DNA of 64,000 nucleotides. Source: Deltaproteobacteria bacterium. GTDB taxonomy: Bacteria; Myxococcota_A; Polyangia; Polyangiales; JADJMO01. The stretch lies in NCBI GenBank assembly GCA_016182965.1, contig JACPFM010000132.1, positions 36,862 through 100,861 on the forward strand, read 5' to 3'. The notes beneath the pieces are model-generated. The model saw only the letters and a list, made by a program, of their open reading frames with translations, had not been told where the DNA came from and did not search any database. Of this stretch, positions 1 through 8,104 are shown one piece after another. The first letter of the stretch is position 1; each line of letters starts with the position of its first letter. The translations under genes and the position numbers were made by a program.

Positions 1-138
1 TGACGAGCCTGACCGCCCACTGCGATCGCGCATGCCGTCTCGACGTGCGCATTGCCGCGCTTCGACGTCGTCGATATGGTGGTCTGACTGCAATTGTTCT
101 CGTATCCGGATCACGCGGGGGGCGAACGGGGTTGAGAG

Positions 139-2187
139 GTGGATCCTGGCGACCGATCAACGACGTTGGCGCTGGCGGTCGCCGATGGGCTCCATGACCT
201 GTTCCCCGTCGATGCAGTCGGTGTCCTGCTGACCGACCACGGCGGGCGATTCATGGAGGCGAACGACGCCGCCCTGCAGCTGCTCGGCTACTCGCGGGAC
301 GACCTCATCGCCGGGACGATAGTGCGGCCCGATCTCGTGCCGCATGCGCGCGACGCGGTTTCCCGCCCGACCACGCGGGCGCAAGACCTGCCGACGCCCG
401 GGCCCGCCGAGCGCGTGCTGCTGCGCAAGAACGGCACGCGTTTCCCGGCGATCGTCGGCGTGTCCTGGCTCGAGCCGGGTCGCGCTCTCGTCTTGGTCAT
501 CGACCAGACGGCGCGCGTGCGCGCGGAGGAGCTGCTCGCGCTCAAGGCCGAGGTCCTCGACAACGTCCCGGCCATGGTCGCGTATTGGGACCGCGATCTG
601 CGCAATCGCATGTGCAACCAGGCGTACGCGGCCTTGTACGGCTTCACGCCGGACGCCATGCGCGATCGCGCGATCCGGGAGGTCATCGACGACGACCTGT
701 GGGCGGTGATCGAGCCGCACGTCCGCCGCGCGCTCGAGGGAGAGCCGCAGCAGTACGAACGCGCGGTCGTCGATGACTCCGGCTTCGCGCGCCACAGCCA
801 CGCGACCTATCTGCCCGATATTCGCCACGGCGAGGTCCACGGCATCTACGTTCTGATCACGGACATCACCGCCCGCAAGAAGGCGCAGCGCGCGCTCGAG
901 AACGCGAACGAGGAGCTGGATCGGCGAGTCGCAGAGCGCACCGCCGCCCTGGAGGCCGCCAACGCCGAGCTGCGGCGCGAGATCGATGAGCGCACGCGCG
1001 CGGAGGCCGCCCTGCGCCAGACGGAGGCGCAACTGCGGCACTCGCAGAAGATGGAGGCGGTCGGTCGTCTCGCCGGCGGCATCGCGCACGATTTCAACAA
1101 CGTGCTGTTCATCATCCTCAGCTACGCGGAGATGGTCGGCGACGAGCTGGGGCCGACCCATCCCTTGCACGCCGACGTCCTGGAGATTCGTGACGCTGGC
1201 GGGCGCGCCGCCGAGCTCACGCGGCAGCTGCTTGCATTCAGCAGGCAACAGGTCCTCGAAGCCGAGGTGATCGATCTCGACGCGGTCATCGGTGGCATGA
1301 GGAAGCTTCTCCGGCGGCTGCTTGGTGAGGACATCGACCTTCGGACGAGGCTCGAGGCGAGCCGACTGGTAGTCGCCGACCGCGGACAGCTCGAGCAGGT
1401 CGTGATGAACCTGGCGGTCAACGCGCGCGATGCGATGCCGACTGGCGGGCGGCTGACGATCGAGACCGCGACCCGAGAGATCGACGAGGCAGCGACACGA
1501 GAGTACCTCGACCTCAAAGTGGGTCCACACGTCGAGCTGGTGGTCAGCGACACCGGCATCGGGATGGACAAGTGCACGCAAGCGCGCATCTTCGAGCCGT
1601 TCTTCACGACCAAGGAGCTGGGCAAGGGCACGGGCCTCGGTCTGGCGACGGTCTTCGGAATCGTGAAGCAGAGCGGGGGTAACGTGTCGGTCACCAGCGA
1701 GCCGGGCAGGGGCACGACGTTCCGCGTGCTCCTGCCCGTCGCGCAAGGCGAACCCCTCGAGCGCGCGGAACGCGTCAGCAACGGCCCCCGGCTCGCGCAT
1801 GGTACTGGGACCGTGCTCCTCGTGGAAGACGAGCCGCAGGTCTGCCATCTGGCCGAGCACATCCTCAGGCGGGCGGGCTACCGGGTGCTGTCTGCGGCGA
1901 CCCCTGCAGACGCGCTGGCCCTCGCCGCAAACGACGCCGATCGAATCGATCTGCTGCTGACCGACGTCGTGATGCCAGGCATGAACGGTCGCATCCTCGC
2001 CGACGAACTGCTCGCGAAGCGACCGGACCTGAAGGTGGTCTTCATGTCCGGTTACACCGGCAACGTGGTCGTCCATCACGGCGTCGCCGCCGACGACGTG
2101 ACGTTCCTCCAGAAGCCCTTCACGCCGGCCGTGCTGGTGCGGAAGATCGGGGAGGTCCTCGGCTCGACGTGCTCACCCGGTCGATGA
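139..2187 (+). CDS. PAS-PAS hybrid sensor histidine kinase with C-terminal receiver domain
   Basis: Predicted cytosolic hybrid histidine kinase of 682 residues. Two PAS-like sensor domains lie at about 15-120 and 130-245, followed by a coiled-coil linker (250-310) and a HisKA dimerisation domain whose phospho-acceptor is H317 in GGIAHDFNN. The HATPase domain has the N box NLAVNARDAMP, the G1 motif DTGIGMD and the G2 motif GTGLGLA. The receiver domain (about 558-680) has the phospho-acceptor D609 in LTDVVMPG and a KPF lysine. No transmembrane segment is apparent, so it probably senses an internal signal. The GTG start follows an in-frame TGA two codons upstream; the next start candidate is ATG 187. 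It has no output domain and no adjacent regulator, so the final target is unknown. The family call is secure and the signal is not. Confidence 0.93.
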   Translation: MDPGDRSTTLALAVADGLHDLFPVDAVGVLLTDHGGRFMEANDAALQLLGYSRDDLIAGTIVRPDLVPHARDAVSRPTTRAQDLPTPGPAERVLLRKNGTRFPAIVGVSWLEPGRALVLVIDQTARVRAEELLALKAEVLDNVPAMVAYWDRDLRNRMCNQAYAALYGFTPDAMRDRAIREVIDDDLWAVIEPHVRRALEGEPQQYERAVVDDSGFARHSHATYLPDIRHGEVHGIYVLITDITARKKAQRALENANEELDRRVAERTAALEAANAELRREIDERTRAEAALRQTEAQLRHSQKMEAVGRLAGGIAHDFNNVLFIILSYAEMVGDELGPTHPLHADVLEIRDAGGRAAELTRQLLAFSRQQVLEAEVIDLDAVIGGMRKLLRRLLGEDIDLRTRLEASRLVVADRGQLEQVVMNLAVNARDAMPTGGRLTIETATREIDEAATREYLDLKVGPHVELVVSDTGIGMDKCTQARIFEPFFTTKELGKGTGLGLATVFGIVKQSGGNVSVTSEPGRGTTFRVLLPVAQGEPLERAERVSNGPRLAHGTGTVLLVEDEPQVCHLAEHILRRAGYRVLSAATPADALALAANDADRIDLLLTDVVMPGMNGRILADELLAKRPDLKVVFMSGYTGNVVVHHGVAADDVTFLQKPFTPAVLVRKIGEVLGSTCSPGR

Positions 2188-2321
2188 GCAAGTCACCGGA
2201 TACTCGATCGCAACTTCCATCGCCGGCACGCGAAAGACGGCTGCCCAGCGCCCGATCGGGTCTTGGCGTCGAGCGGGTTGGCGATCGCAGGAGAGGCCCA
2301 CGTACTGTGCCGGCGTTCGAG

Positions 2322-2480
2322 TCAGGACACGCCCACCGCCCGCTCGAGGGAGTGCACGTGGACGTGCACCGCGAGGTTGAGCGAGCCGCCGAAGCGCTGG
2401 ACGAAGGTGACCGATCCGGCGCGGCCGCTCCGCGGTCCGGCGCTGCGCTGCATCCAGCGCTCCATCTCGCGGAAACAGGA
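2322..2480 (-). pseudogene. IS91-like (Y2) transposase remnant
   Basis: This strand reads without interruption through a short segment containing SVTFVQRFGGSLNL followed by a VHVHVHSL stretch. It resembles the IS91-family transposase region usually written as VTxxQRFGxxLNLNVHxH, which carries the HUH nuclease histidines. Only about 50 residues are recognisable; there are no ends and no start, and the frame continues artificially into the ATPase gene. I read it as a decayed internal fragment. It accounts for part of the 379-base gap between the histidine kinase and the P-type ATPase; nothing else was seen in that gap. Confidence 0.55.
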
Positions 2481-2566
2481 TGCGGTCGGGTTCACCGGGG
2501 CAGAGCGGCCGCGCTCCCAGTGCCCCGCGACACGCCATCCAACGTGCGTGACGCGGCGGCGTCCTG

Positions 2567-4687
2567 TCAGTTGGCCGCTCCGGCGACGGCTTCGGGCAAC
2601 AACGGGCGCACGCTCCACGCGCAGATCCCCACCGTCGTGGCGTTGTGGAGCAGCGCGAGGAGCCCCGCGGGCGCGAGGCCGAGGAGGCCGAGCGCGAGGA
2701 AGAGCGAGTTCGCGCCGAGCGTGACGTGGAACTCGGTGCGGATGCGGCTCATCGCGCGCCGGGAGATCGCGACCGCCGTCAGCAGCGGCTCGAGGCGCGT
2801 GTCGAGCAGGAGGACGTCGCACGCCTCGCGCGCGATGTCGGCGCCGTGCTTCATGGAGATGCCGACGTCGGCGTGCGCGAGCGCGGCCGAGTCGTTCATC
2901 CCGTCGCCGACCATCACCACCACCCGCCCTTCGCGCCGCAGGTCCTGGATCACGCGCGTCTTGTCGTCGGGGAGGACCTCGGAGTGGACCTCGGTGATGC
3001 CGACCTTCTCGGCGACCGCGCGCGCCGCCTCGCGATCGTCGCCGGTCAGGAGGACGATGCGCGCCATGCCGAGCTTGCGCAGCCGCTCGATCAACGCCGG
3101 CGCCTCGGGCTGCAGCGGATCGGCGATCGCGATCACCCCCGCGAGCTCGCCGCCGACCGTGAAGTAGAGGACCGACTCGCCGCGCTGCTGACAGGCGGCG
3201 GCGACCTCGGCGGCCTGCGACACGTCGATGCCCTCGTCGTCCTGCACGAAGTGCCTGCTGCCGATGAGCACGCGATCGCCGTCGAGCGACGACTCGATGC
3301 CGTGGGCGAGGACGTACTGGACCTCGGCGTGCCGCTCTTCGTGGTGCAGATCTTCCGCGAGCGCCTGCTGCACGATCGCCGTCCCGATGGGGTGCGGGAA
3401 ATGCTCCTCGAGGCACGCCGCGTTCCGGAGCACGTACTCGCGGGTCGACCCGTTGAACGGATGGACGCCGGCGACCGAGGGCCGCGCGCGGGTGAGCGTG
3501 CCGGTCTTGTCGAAGACGAAGGTGTCGGCGCGCGAGAGGGTCTCGAGCGGACGCCCGCCCTTGATGACCGCGCCGTGCGTCGCCGCCTCGGCCATCGCCG
3601 CCTTGATGGTGAGCGGCGCGGCGAGCTTGAGCGCGCACGAGTAGTCGACCACCAGCACCGTCGCGGCGCGGACGAAGTTGCCGGTGAAGAGCAGCACGGC
3701 GCCGCTCAGCAGGAACGTGTAGGGGACCGCCCACTCCGCGAGACGCTCGGCCTCCCCTGTGATCGGCGCCTTCAGCGCGTCGGAGCGCTCGAGCAGGCGG
3801 ACGATGTTCGCGAAGCGCGTCTCGCCGCCGACCTTGCGCGCTTCGATCCCGAGCTCGCCCTCCTCGACGACCGTTCCCGCGTACACGCTGTGACCGACCG
3901 CGCGGCGGCGGGGGAGCGCTTCGCCGGTCATCGCGCTCTGGTTGACCATCGCCTCGCCGCGGCGCACGACGCCGTCGACCGGGATGCGCGAGCCGGCGCG
4001 CACGATGACCAGATCGCCGGTGACGAGCTCCGCGAGCGGGACGTGCTGCTCGACGCCGTCGCGCGCGACCCACGCGTGCTGCTCGGCGCCGACGAAGAGC
4101 GCGGCGAGGCTCCTGCGCGCCCGCCGCCGGCTCCAGTCGGCGAGCAGCTCGCCGAGGCGGAGGAGGAAGCCGATCGTCGAGGCGGTGCGGAAGTCGCGCA
4201 TCGCGAGCGACGAGGCGATCGCCGAGCCGTCGAGCGCCGCCACCCCGAGGCGACCCGCGTTCACTTCGGCGATGCCGTCGCGCAGGAACGGCCACACACG
4301 CACCAGCGTGAAGAAGGGCGCGAGCGGCCTCGGGATCAGCCAGCGGCCGAGGAGGTACCGGGCGACCTCGGGCGCGATCACGCGAAGCGCCGAGGACGGG
4401 CCGACCTCCTCGTCGGGCCGGCCCGCGCGAAAGATCGGACCGGCGTGGATCTCGGTGCTCGGCGCGATCGGCCGATCCATGGCGGCGTCGAGGGCCTGTC
4501 GCAGCGACGACAGGCGATCGAACACGAGCAGGAAGCGCCGGCTGCGGACGTCGTAGGAGAGCTCGAACCGGCCCCCCTCGTGGTCGAGGGCCGCGAACAG
4601 ATGGTCGAAGACGCGCGACGCCGGCCAGGGCGCCTGCACGCGAAAGCGCACCCTCCCCGGCAGCTCGTGATCGACGAACAGCTTCAT
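2567..4687 (-). CDS. P1B-like heavy-metal P-type ATPase with non-canonical SCA membrane motif
   Basis: ATP-driven cation pump of 706 residues, inner membrane. The N-terminal region begins MKLFVDHELPGRVRFRV, an HMA2-like domain without a CxxC metal site. The actuator motif is TGE in SAMTGEALPRR. The phosphorylated aspartate is D393 in DKTGTLT, and the hinge motif is GDGMND ending near residue 599. The membrane metal-site position that normally reads CPC, CPH or SPC is DYSCALKLA (S350-C351), so the ion cannot be assigned by standard rules. The ATG at 4687 is preferred over an upstream extension of Arg/Ala-rich shadow sequence. It lies 5 bases downstream of a small membrane protein and is the last gene of a three-gene leftward operon. 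Transport of a transition metal is inferred. Confidence 0.9.
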   Translation of the reverse strand: MKLFVDHELPGRVRFRVQAPWPASRVFDHLFAALDHEGGRFELSYDVRSRRFLLVFDRLSSLRQALDAAMDRPIAPSTEIHAGPIFRAGRPDEEVGPSSALRVIAPEVARYLLGRWLIPRPLAPFFTLVRVWPFLRDGIAEVNAGRLGVAALDGSAIASSLAMRDFRTASTIGFLLRLGELLADWSRRRARRSLAALFVGAEQHAWVARDGVEQHVPLAELVTGDLVIVRAGSRIPVDGVVRRGEAMVNQSAMTGEALPRRRAVGHSVYAGTVVEEGELGIEARKVGGETRFANIVRLLERSDALKAPITGEAERLAEWAVPYTFLLSGAVLLFTGNFVRAATVLVVDYSCALKLAAPLTIKAAMAEAATHGAVIKGGRPLETLSRADTFVFDKTGTLTRARPSVAGVHPFNGSTREYVLRNAACLEEHFPHPIGTAIVQQALAEDLHHEERHAEVQYVLAHGIESSLDGDRVLIGSRHFVQDDEGIDVSQAAEVAAACQQRGESVLYFTVGGELAGVIAIADPLQPEAPALIERLRKLGMARIVLLTGDDREAARAVAEKVGITEVHSEVLPDDKTRVIQDLRREGRVVVMVGDGMNDSAALAHADVGISMKHGADIAREACDVLLLDTRLEPLLTAVAISRRAMSRIRTEFHVTLGANSLFLALGLLGLAPAGLLALLHNATTVGICAWSVRPLLPEAVAGAAN

Positions 4688-4692
4688 CCGGA

Positions 4693-4956
4693 TCAGTGGC
4701 TCGGCTCGCTCGGTGTCTCTTCGCCGCGCTCTTTGCGGTACTCCTCGCGCGCCTCGGCGACGACGTCGGTCACGTCCTCGCGCAGCAGCGCGAGCTCGGT
4801 CTCGAGCAGGTCCTTCGCGGCGAAGGCGCGGCGCAGCACCGCCTTGGCGAACTCCCGCCCGACCGGGCGCGCCAGCATCCGCGCGCCCAGCATTCCGCCG
4901 AGCGCGCCGATCGCCACGAGCCACACCTGCCTGTTCAAGATCGCATTGCTCTTCAT
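4693..4956 (-). CDS. Small single-span membrane protein, DUF5132-like
   Basis: An 87-residue protein with one N-terminal hydrophobic span (about 11-30, VWLVAIGALGGMLGARML) followed by a charged, probably helical cytoplasmic tail rich in Glu and Arg. Its start overlaps the stop of the upstream HMA2-like gene by 4 nt, and its stop is 5 nt before the ATPase start, so the three are probably translated together. Small proteins of this layout are found beside HMA2-type P-type ATPases and may be accessory subunits; that role is inferred from position. No catalytic motif is visible. Confidence 0.72.
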   Translation of the reverse strand: MKSNAILNRQVWLVAIGALGGMLGARMLARPVGREFAKAVLRRAFAAKDLLETELALLREDVTDVVAEAREEYRKERGEETPSEPSH

Positions 4957-5420
4957 GATGACGGCGACGTCCCTCTGCGTCCGTGGTGTCGGTGGTGATG
5001 CGGTCTCGGCTGACCGCGCTCGATGACGTGCGCGGCGACGCAGCCGACGAAGGCGATGCCGGCGGTGACGTGGAGCCACTTCACCTTCACCGCGGCGGCG
5101 CCGAGCGAGACGAGGAGGCTCGCCGTCATGCACGCGGGAATGCCGGCGGGGCTCGCGGACCCGGTGCCGCCCGTCTCGGCCCGCTCGCTCGCCGCGAGCC
5201 CGAGCGCGGCGAGGATCCGCGGCTCGTCGATCCGCGCTGGATCGTAGGTGACGAGGAGGCTCCCGACCGCGGCGTTCTCGGCCGCACCGAGGACGCCCGG
5301 CAGCGCGGCGACCGCGGCCCGCGCCGTCCGCGCGGCGGAGGCCGCGCGCAGCGACGGGTGACGCACCCGCAACCGACCGGGGATGCTGCTCGTGATCACC
5401 GGGGGAGCATAGCCGCGCAC
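4953..5420 (-). CDS. HMA2-like domain protein with membrane segment, first gene of metal ATPase operon
   Basis: A 155-residue protein. Residues 10-75 resemble a heavy-metal-associated fold of the HMA2 type (SIPGRLRVRHPSL at the start, then NAAVGSLLVTYDP), again without the CxxC pair. A hydrophobic segment at about 100-132 probably spans the membrane, and the tail is His-rich (HHHRHHGRRG), which could bind metal. It opens the leftward operon that ends with the P-type ATPase and overlaps the next gene by 4 nt. A role in metal delivery or in scaffolding the pump is inferred. The ORF track start was used; a start a few codons downstream cannot be excluded. Confidence 0.75.
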   Translation of the reverse strand: MRGYAPPVITSSIPGRLRVRHPSLRAASAARTARAAVAALPGVLGAAENAAVGSLLVTYDPARIDEPRILAALGLAASERAETGGTGSASPAGIPACMTASLLVSLGAAAVKVKWLHVTAGIAFVGCVAAHVIERGQPRPHHHRHHGRRGTSPSS

Positions 5421-5544
5421 GGCTGAGCACCAACGGCCGACTGCCGCCGATGCCGAGGAATCGGGCGCCGTCGATGACGCCGATCACATCGGCGCGAAAG
5501 TCCTTCTCTCGAGCACCGCTTCCGTGATCCTCTCCTCCCGCCCG

Positions 5545-6762
5545 ATGAAGAGCGAAGACCGACCGCCGCTCGGCTCGATCACGCTCCTCGCGCTGGGCGT
5601 GAACGGCATCGTCGGCGTCGGGATCTTCGTCGCGCCGCCGATCGTCGCGCGAGCGTTCCCCGGCGTGCTCGGCGCGCTCGTGTACCTCGCCATCGCCGTG
5701 GCCTGTCTGCCGATCGCGCTGACCTACGCGCGGCTCGCGCGCGCCTACCCGCGCGACGGGGGGCCGGCGCTCTATGCCGAGCGCGCGTACGGGCGGCGCG
5801 TGTCGTTCGCGATCGGCTCGATGGTGTGGGTGAGCGCGATCTTCTCCACCGCGGCGGTCACCCGCGGGCTCGCCGAGCAGCTCGCCGGGGGGCGCTGGGC
5901 AGTCGCCGTGGCGATCGCCATCTCGCTGGCCCTCGCGGTGGTGAACCTGCGCGGGCTCCGCGCGTCGGCCTGGGGATGGACGCTGCTCACCGTCGCGAAG
6001 CTCGCGCCGATGATCGCGCTGGTCGCCCTCGGCGTGCTCGCCACGTCCCGACCGCACGCGCCCGCGGCGTCGACCGGCCCGCGCGGCGCGGCGCTGCTCG
6101 CGGTGCTGTTTGCGCTGCAGGGGTTCGAGATCGTGCCGCTACCCGCCGGACAGGCCCGCGACCCCGAGAGATCGGTCCCGCGCGCGACCGTCGGCGCGCT
6201 GCTGGTCGCGGGCGGGCTGTATGCGGCGGTGCACCTCGCCTGCGATCGCGCGCTGCCCGCGCTGTCTTCGTCGACGTCGCCGCTCCCGGAGGCGGCCGTG
6301 ATCCTCGGCGGTCAGGGGCTCTCGCGGGCCATCGCGTTCGGCGTGGTCGCCTCGATGGCGGGGATCGTGGTCGGCATGCACGCGATGACCCCGCGCTACC
6401 TCGCCGCGTTCACGCTCGGTGACCGGCCGACTCCGGGCACGCCGACGCGCGCGATCGCCGCGAGCGCGGTGCTCGTCTCGCTGCTCTGCGCGGTGTCGTC
6501 GCTGCCCGAGCTGCTCGATCTCTCGAGCATCGCGGTGCTCGCGCAGTACGCGACGACCGCGCTGTCGCTGCTCTCGCTGTCGCGGCGACCGGGCGCAGGC
6601 ATCGCGCCGCGCGAGGCGTGGCCGGCGCCGCTCTCGCTGGTAGTGGTGGCCGTGCTCCTCGCCCACGCCTCGGCCCGCGAGCTCGCCATCTCGGCGGCGG
6701 TGGCGGCCGTATCGATCGCGCTGGCGTATGCGCTCGCCCGAAGTCCGTCCCGGGCGCCCTGA
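5545..6762 (+). CDS. APC-superfamily amino acid permease
   Basis: A polytopic inner-membrane protein of 405 residues with about 12 hydrophobic segments. The first span contains the glycine-rich unwound-helix signature of the APC fold (LGVNGIVGVGIFVAPP), where amino acid/polyamine/organocation transporters bind the substrate amino and carboxyl groups. A charged loop after the second span (LARAYPRDGGPALYAERA) is also typical. The ATG at 5545 (MKSEDRPP) is preferred to the upstream GTG at 5524 because the extra seven residues add nothing recognisable. It is divergent from the metal ATPase operon. Substrate cannot be assigned; an amino acid is the default for the family. Confidence 0.88.
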   Translation: MKSEDRPPLGSITLLALGVNGIVGVGIFVAPPIVARAFPGVLGALVYLAIAVACLPIALTYARLARAYPRDGGPALYAERAYGRRVSFAIGSMVWVSAIFSTAAVTRGLAEQLAGGRWAVAVAIAISLALAVVNLRGLRASAWGWTLLTVAKLAPMIALVALGVLATSRPHAPAASTGPRGAALLAVLFALQGFEIVPLPAGQARDPERSVPRATVGALLVAGGLYAAVHLACDRALPALSSSTSPLPEAAVILGGQGLSRAIAFGVVASMAGIVVGMHAMTPRYLAAFTLGDRPTPGTPTRAIAASAVLVSLLCAVSSLPELLDLSSIAVLAQYATTALSLLSLSRRPGAGIAPREAWPAPLSLVVVAVLLAHASARELAISAAVAAVSIALAYALARSPSRAP

Positions 6763-6897
6763 GCGGATCGCAGTCGGTGGTTGACCGCGGCGGTGACCGG
6801 AACGACCCTAGGCGTCCCCGGAAACGGCTCCCAGGAACAAGCGGGCACGTCACCCGTTAGAACCGCCGTGCCCCGGACTGCATCCATCACGAGCCCG

Positions 6898-8085
6898 ATG
6901 CCCGCGAAGCGACCCTCGAAAGCTCCCGAGCAGGAAGAGACCGCCGCGGCGGGGGAGCAGCTGGCGAAGAAGCCGCGCGCCACGCGCCGGCCCAAGGCCC
7001 AGCCCAAGGCGCCCGCGCCCGACGCCGCCCGCACCGCCGCCGAAGAAGACGACCGCGAAGAGCGCGACGACGACGACTCTCCGACCGAAGTGGTCGCCGA
7101 GATCGTCCCCGAGGTCGTGGGCGACGAAGAGGCGGCCGACGAAGACGTCGAGGCCGCCGGCGACGACGACGAGCAGCCCCGGCGCAAGGTCGTGGGCTAC
7201 GCCGATGACCCGGAGGCCGCCAAGGAGGCCGCGCTCTCGCGCTTCGATCCGATGCAGGCCTACCTGCGCGAGGTCCAGCGCCACCCGCTGCTCACGCCCG
7301 ACGAGGAGCTCTCGCTCGCGACCAAGTACTTCGAGACGGGCGACCTCCGTGCCGCCCACAAGCTGGTCACGTCGAACCTGCGCCTCGTGGTGAAGATCGC
7401 CTACGAGTACCGCCGCGCCTACAAGAACATCATGGACCTCGTGCAGGAGGGCAACGTCGGCCTCATGCAGGCGGTCAAGAAGTACGACCCGACCCGCGGC
7501 GTGAAGCTGTCCTCGTACGCGGCCTGGTGGATCCGCGCGTACATCCTCCGCTACATCCTCAACAACTGGCGCATGGTGAAGCTGGGCACGACGCAGGCCC
7601 AGCGGAAGCTCTTCTTCAACCTGAACAAGGAGAAGCAGAAGCTGCTCGCCATGGGCATCGATCCCTCGCCCAAGGTGATCGCCGAGCGGCTGAACGTCGA
7701 CGAGAAAGAGGTCGTCGACATGGACGTGCGCCTCGGTGCGAGCGAGGCGTCGCTCGACGCGCCGGTGGGCGACACCGACGGCAAGCTCACGCCGCGCGTC
7801 GATCTGATGCCCGGCAGCAGCGAGGGCGCCGACATCCTCCTCGCCGAGGCGGAGCTCAACTCCATGCTGAAGGACAAGCTCGCCACCTTCCGCGAGACGC
7901 TCAAGGGCAAGGACCTCGAGATCTTCGATCTGCGCCTCGTCGCGCAGGACGAGCCGCTCACCTTGCAGGAGCTCGGCGACAAGTTCGGCGTCTCGCGCGA
8001 ACGCGTGCGGCAGCTCGAAGCGCGCCTGGTGGGCAAGCTGCGGCAGCACCTGCGCGACGAGCTCGAAGAAGCCGCGCGCTCCTGA
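6898..8085 (+). CDS. rpoH: RpoH-like sigma-70 family RNA polymerase sigma factor with long acidic N-terminus
   Basis: Alternative sigma factor of 395 residues. After about 110 residues of Lys/Pro/Ala-rich then Asp/Glu-rich low-complexity sequence come region 1.2/2.1 (DPMQAYLREVQ), region 2 (NLRLVVKIAYEYR, IMDLVQEGNVGLMQAVKKYDP, AAWWIRAYI), an RpoH-box-like stretch (AQRKLFFNL) and region 4.2 (SRERVRQLEARLVGKLR). RpoH proteins are usually about 285 residues, so the extension is notable; extended RpoH-like sigmas occur in myxobacteria. ATG 6898 is chosen; an in-frame TTG at 6781 would add 39 residues. A role in heat or stress or developmental transcription is inferred from family. Confidence 0.88.
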   Translation: MPAKRPSKAPEQEETAAAGEQLAKKPRATRRPKAQPKAPAPDAARTAAEEDDREERDDDDSPTEVVAEIVPEVVGDEEAADEDVEAAGDDDEQPRRKVVGYADDPEAAKEAALSRFDPMQAYLREVQRHPLLTPDEELSLATKYFETGDLRAAHKLVTSNLRLVVKIAYEYRRAYKNIMDLVQEGNVGLMQAVKKYDPTRGVKLSSYAAWWIRAYILRYILNNWRMVKLGTTQAQRKLFFNLNKEKQKLLAMGIDPSPKVIAERLNVDEKEVVDMDVRLGASEASLDAPVGDTDGKLTPRVDLMPGSSEGADILLAEAELNSMLKDKLATFRETLKGKDLEIFDLRLVAQDEPLTLQELGDKFGVSRERVRQLEARLVGKLRQHLRDELEEAARS

Positions 8086-8104
8086 TTCACGTACCATCGC
8101 GGGC

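Noticed and set aside
2645..5026. A 793-codon plus-strand frame antisense to the metal ATPase
   Set aside because: Arg/Glu/Asp-rich mirror of the ATPase with no domain; a GC-bias shadow.
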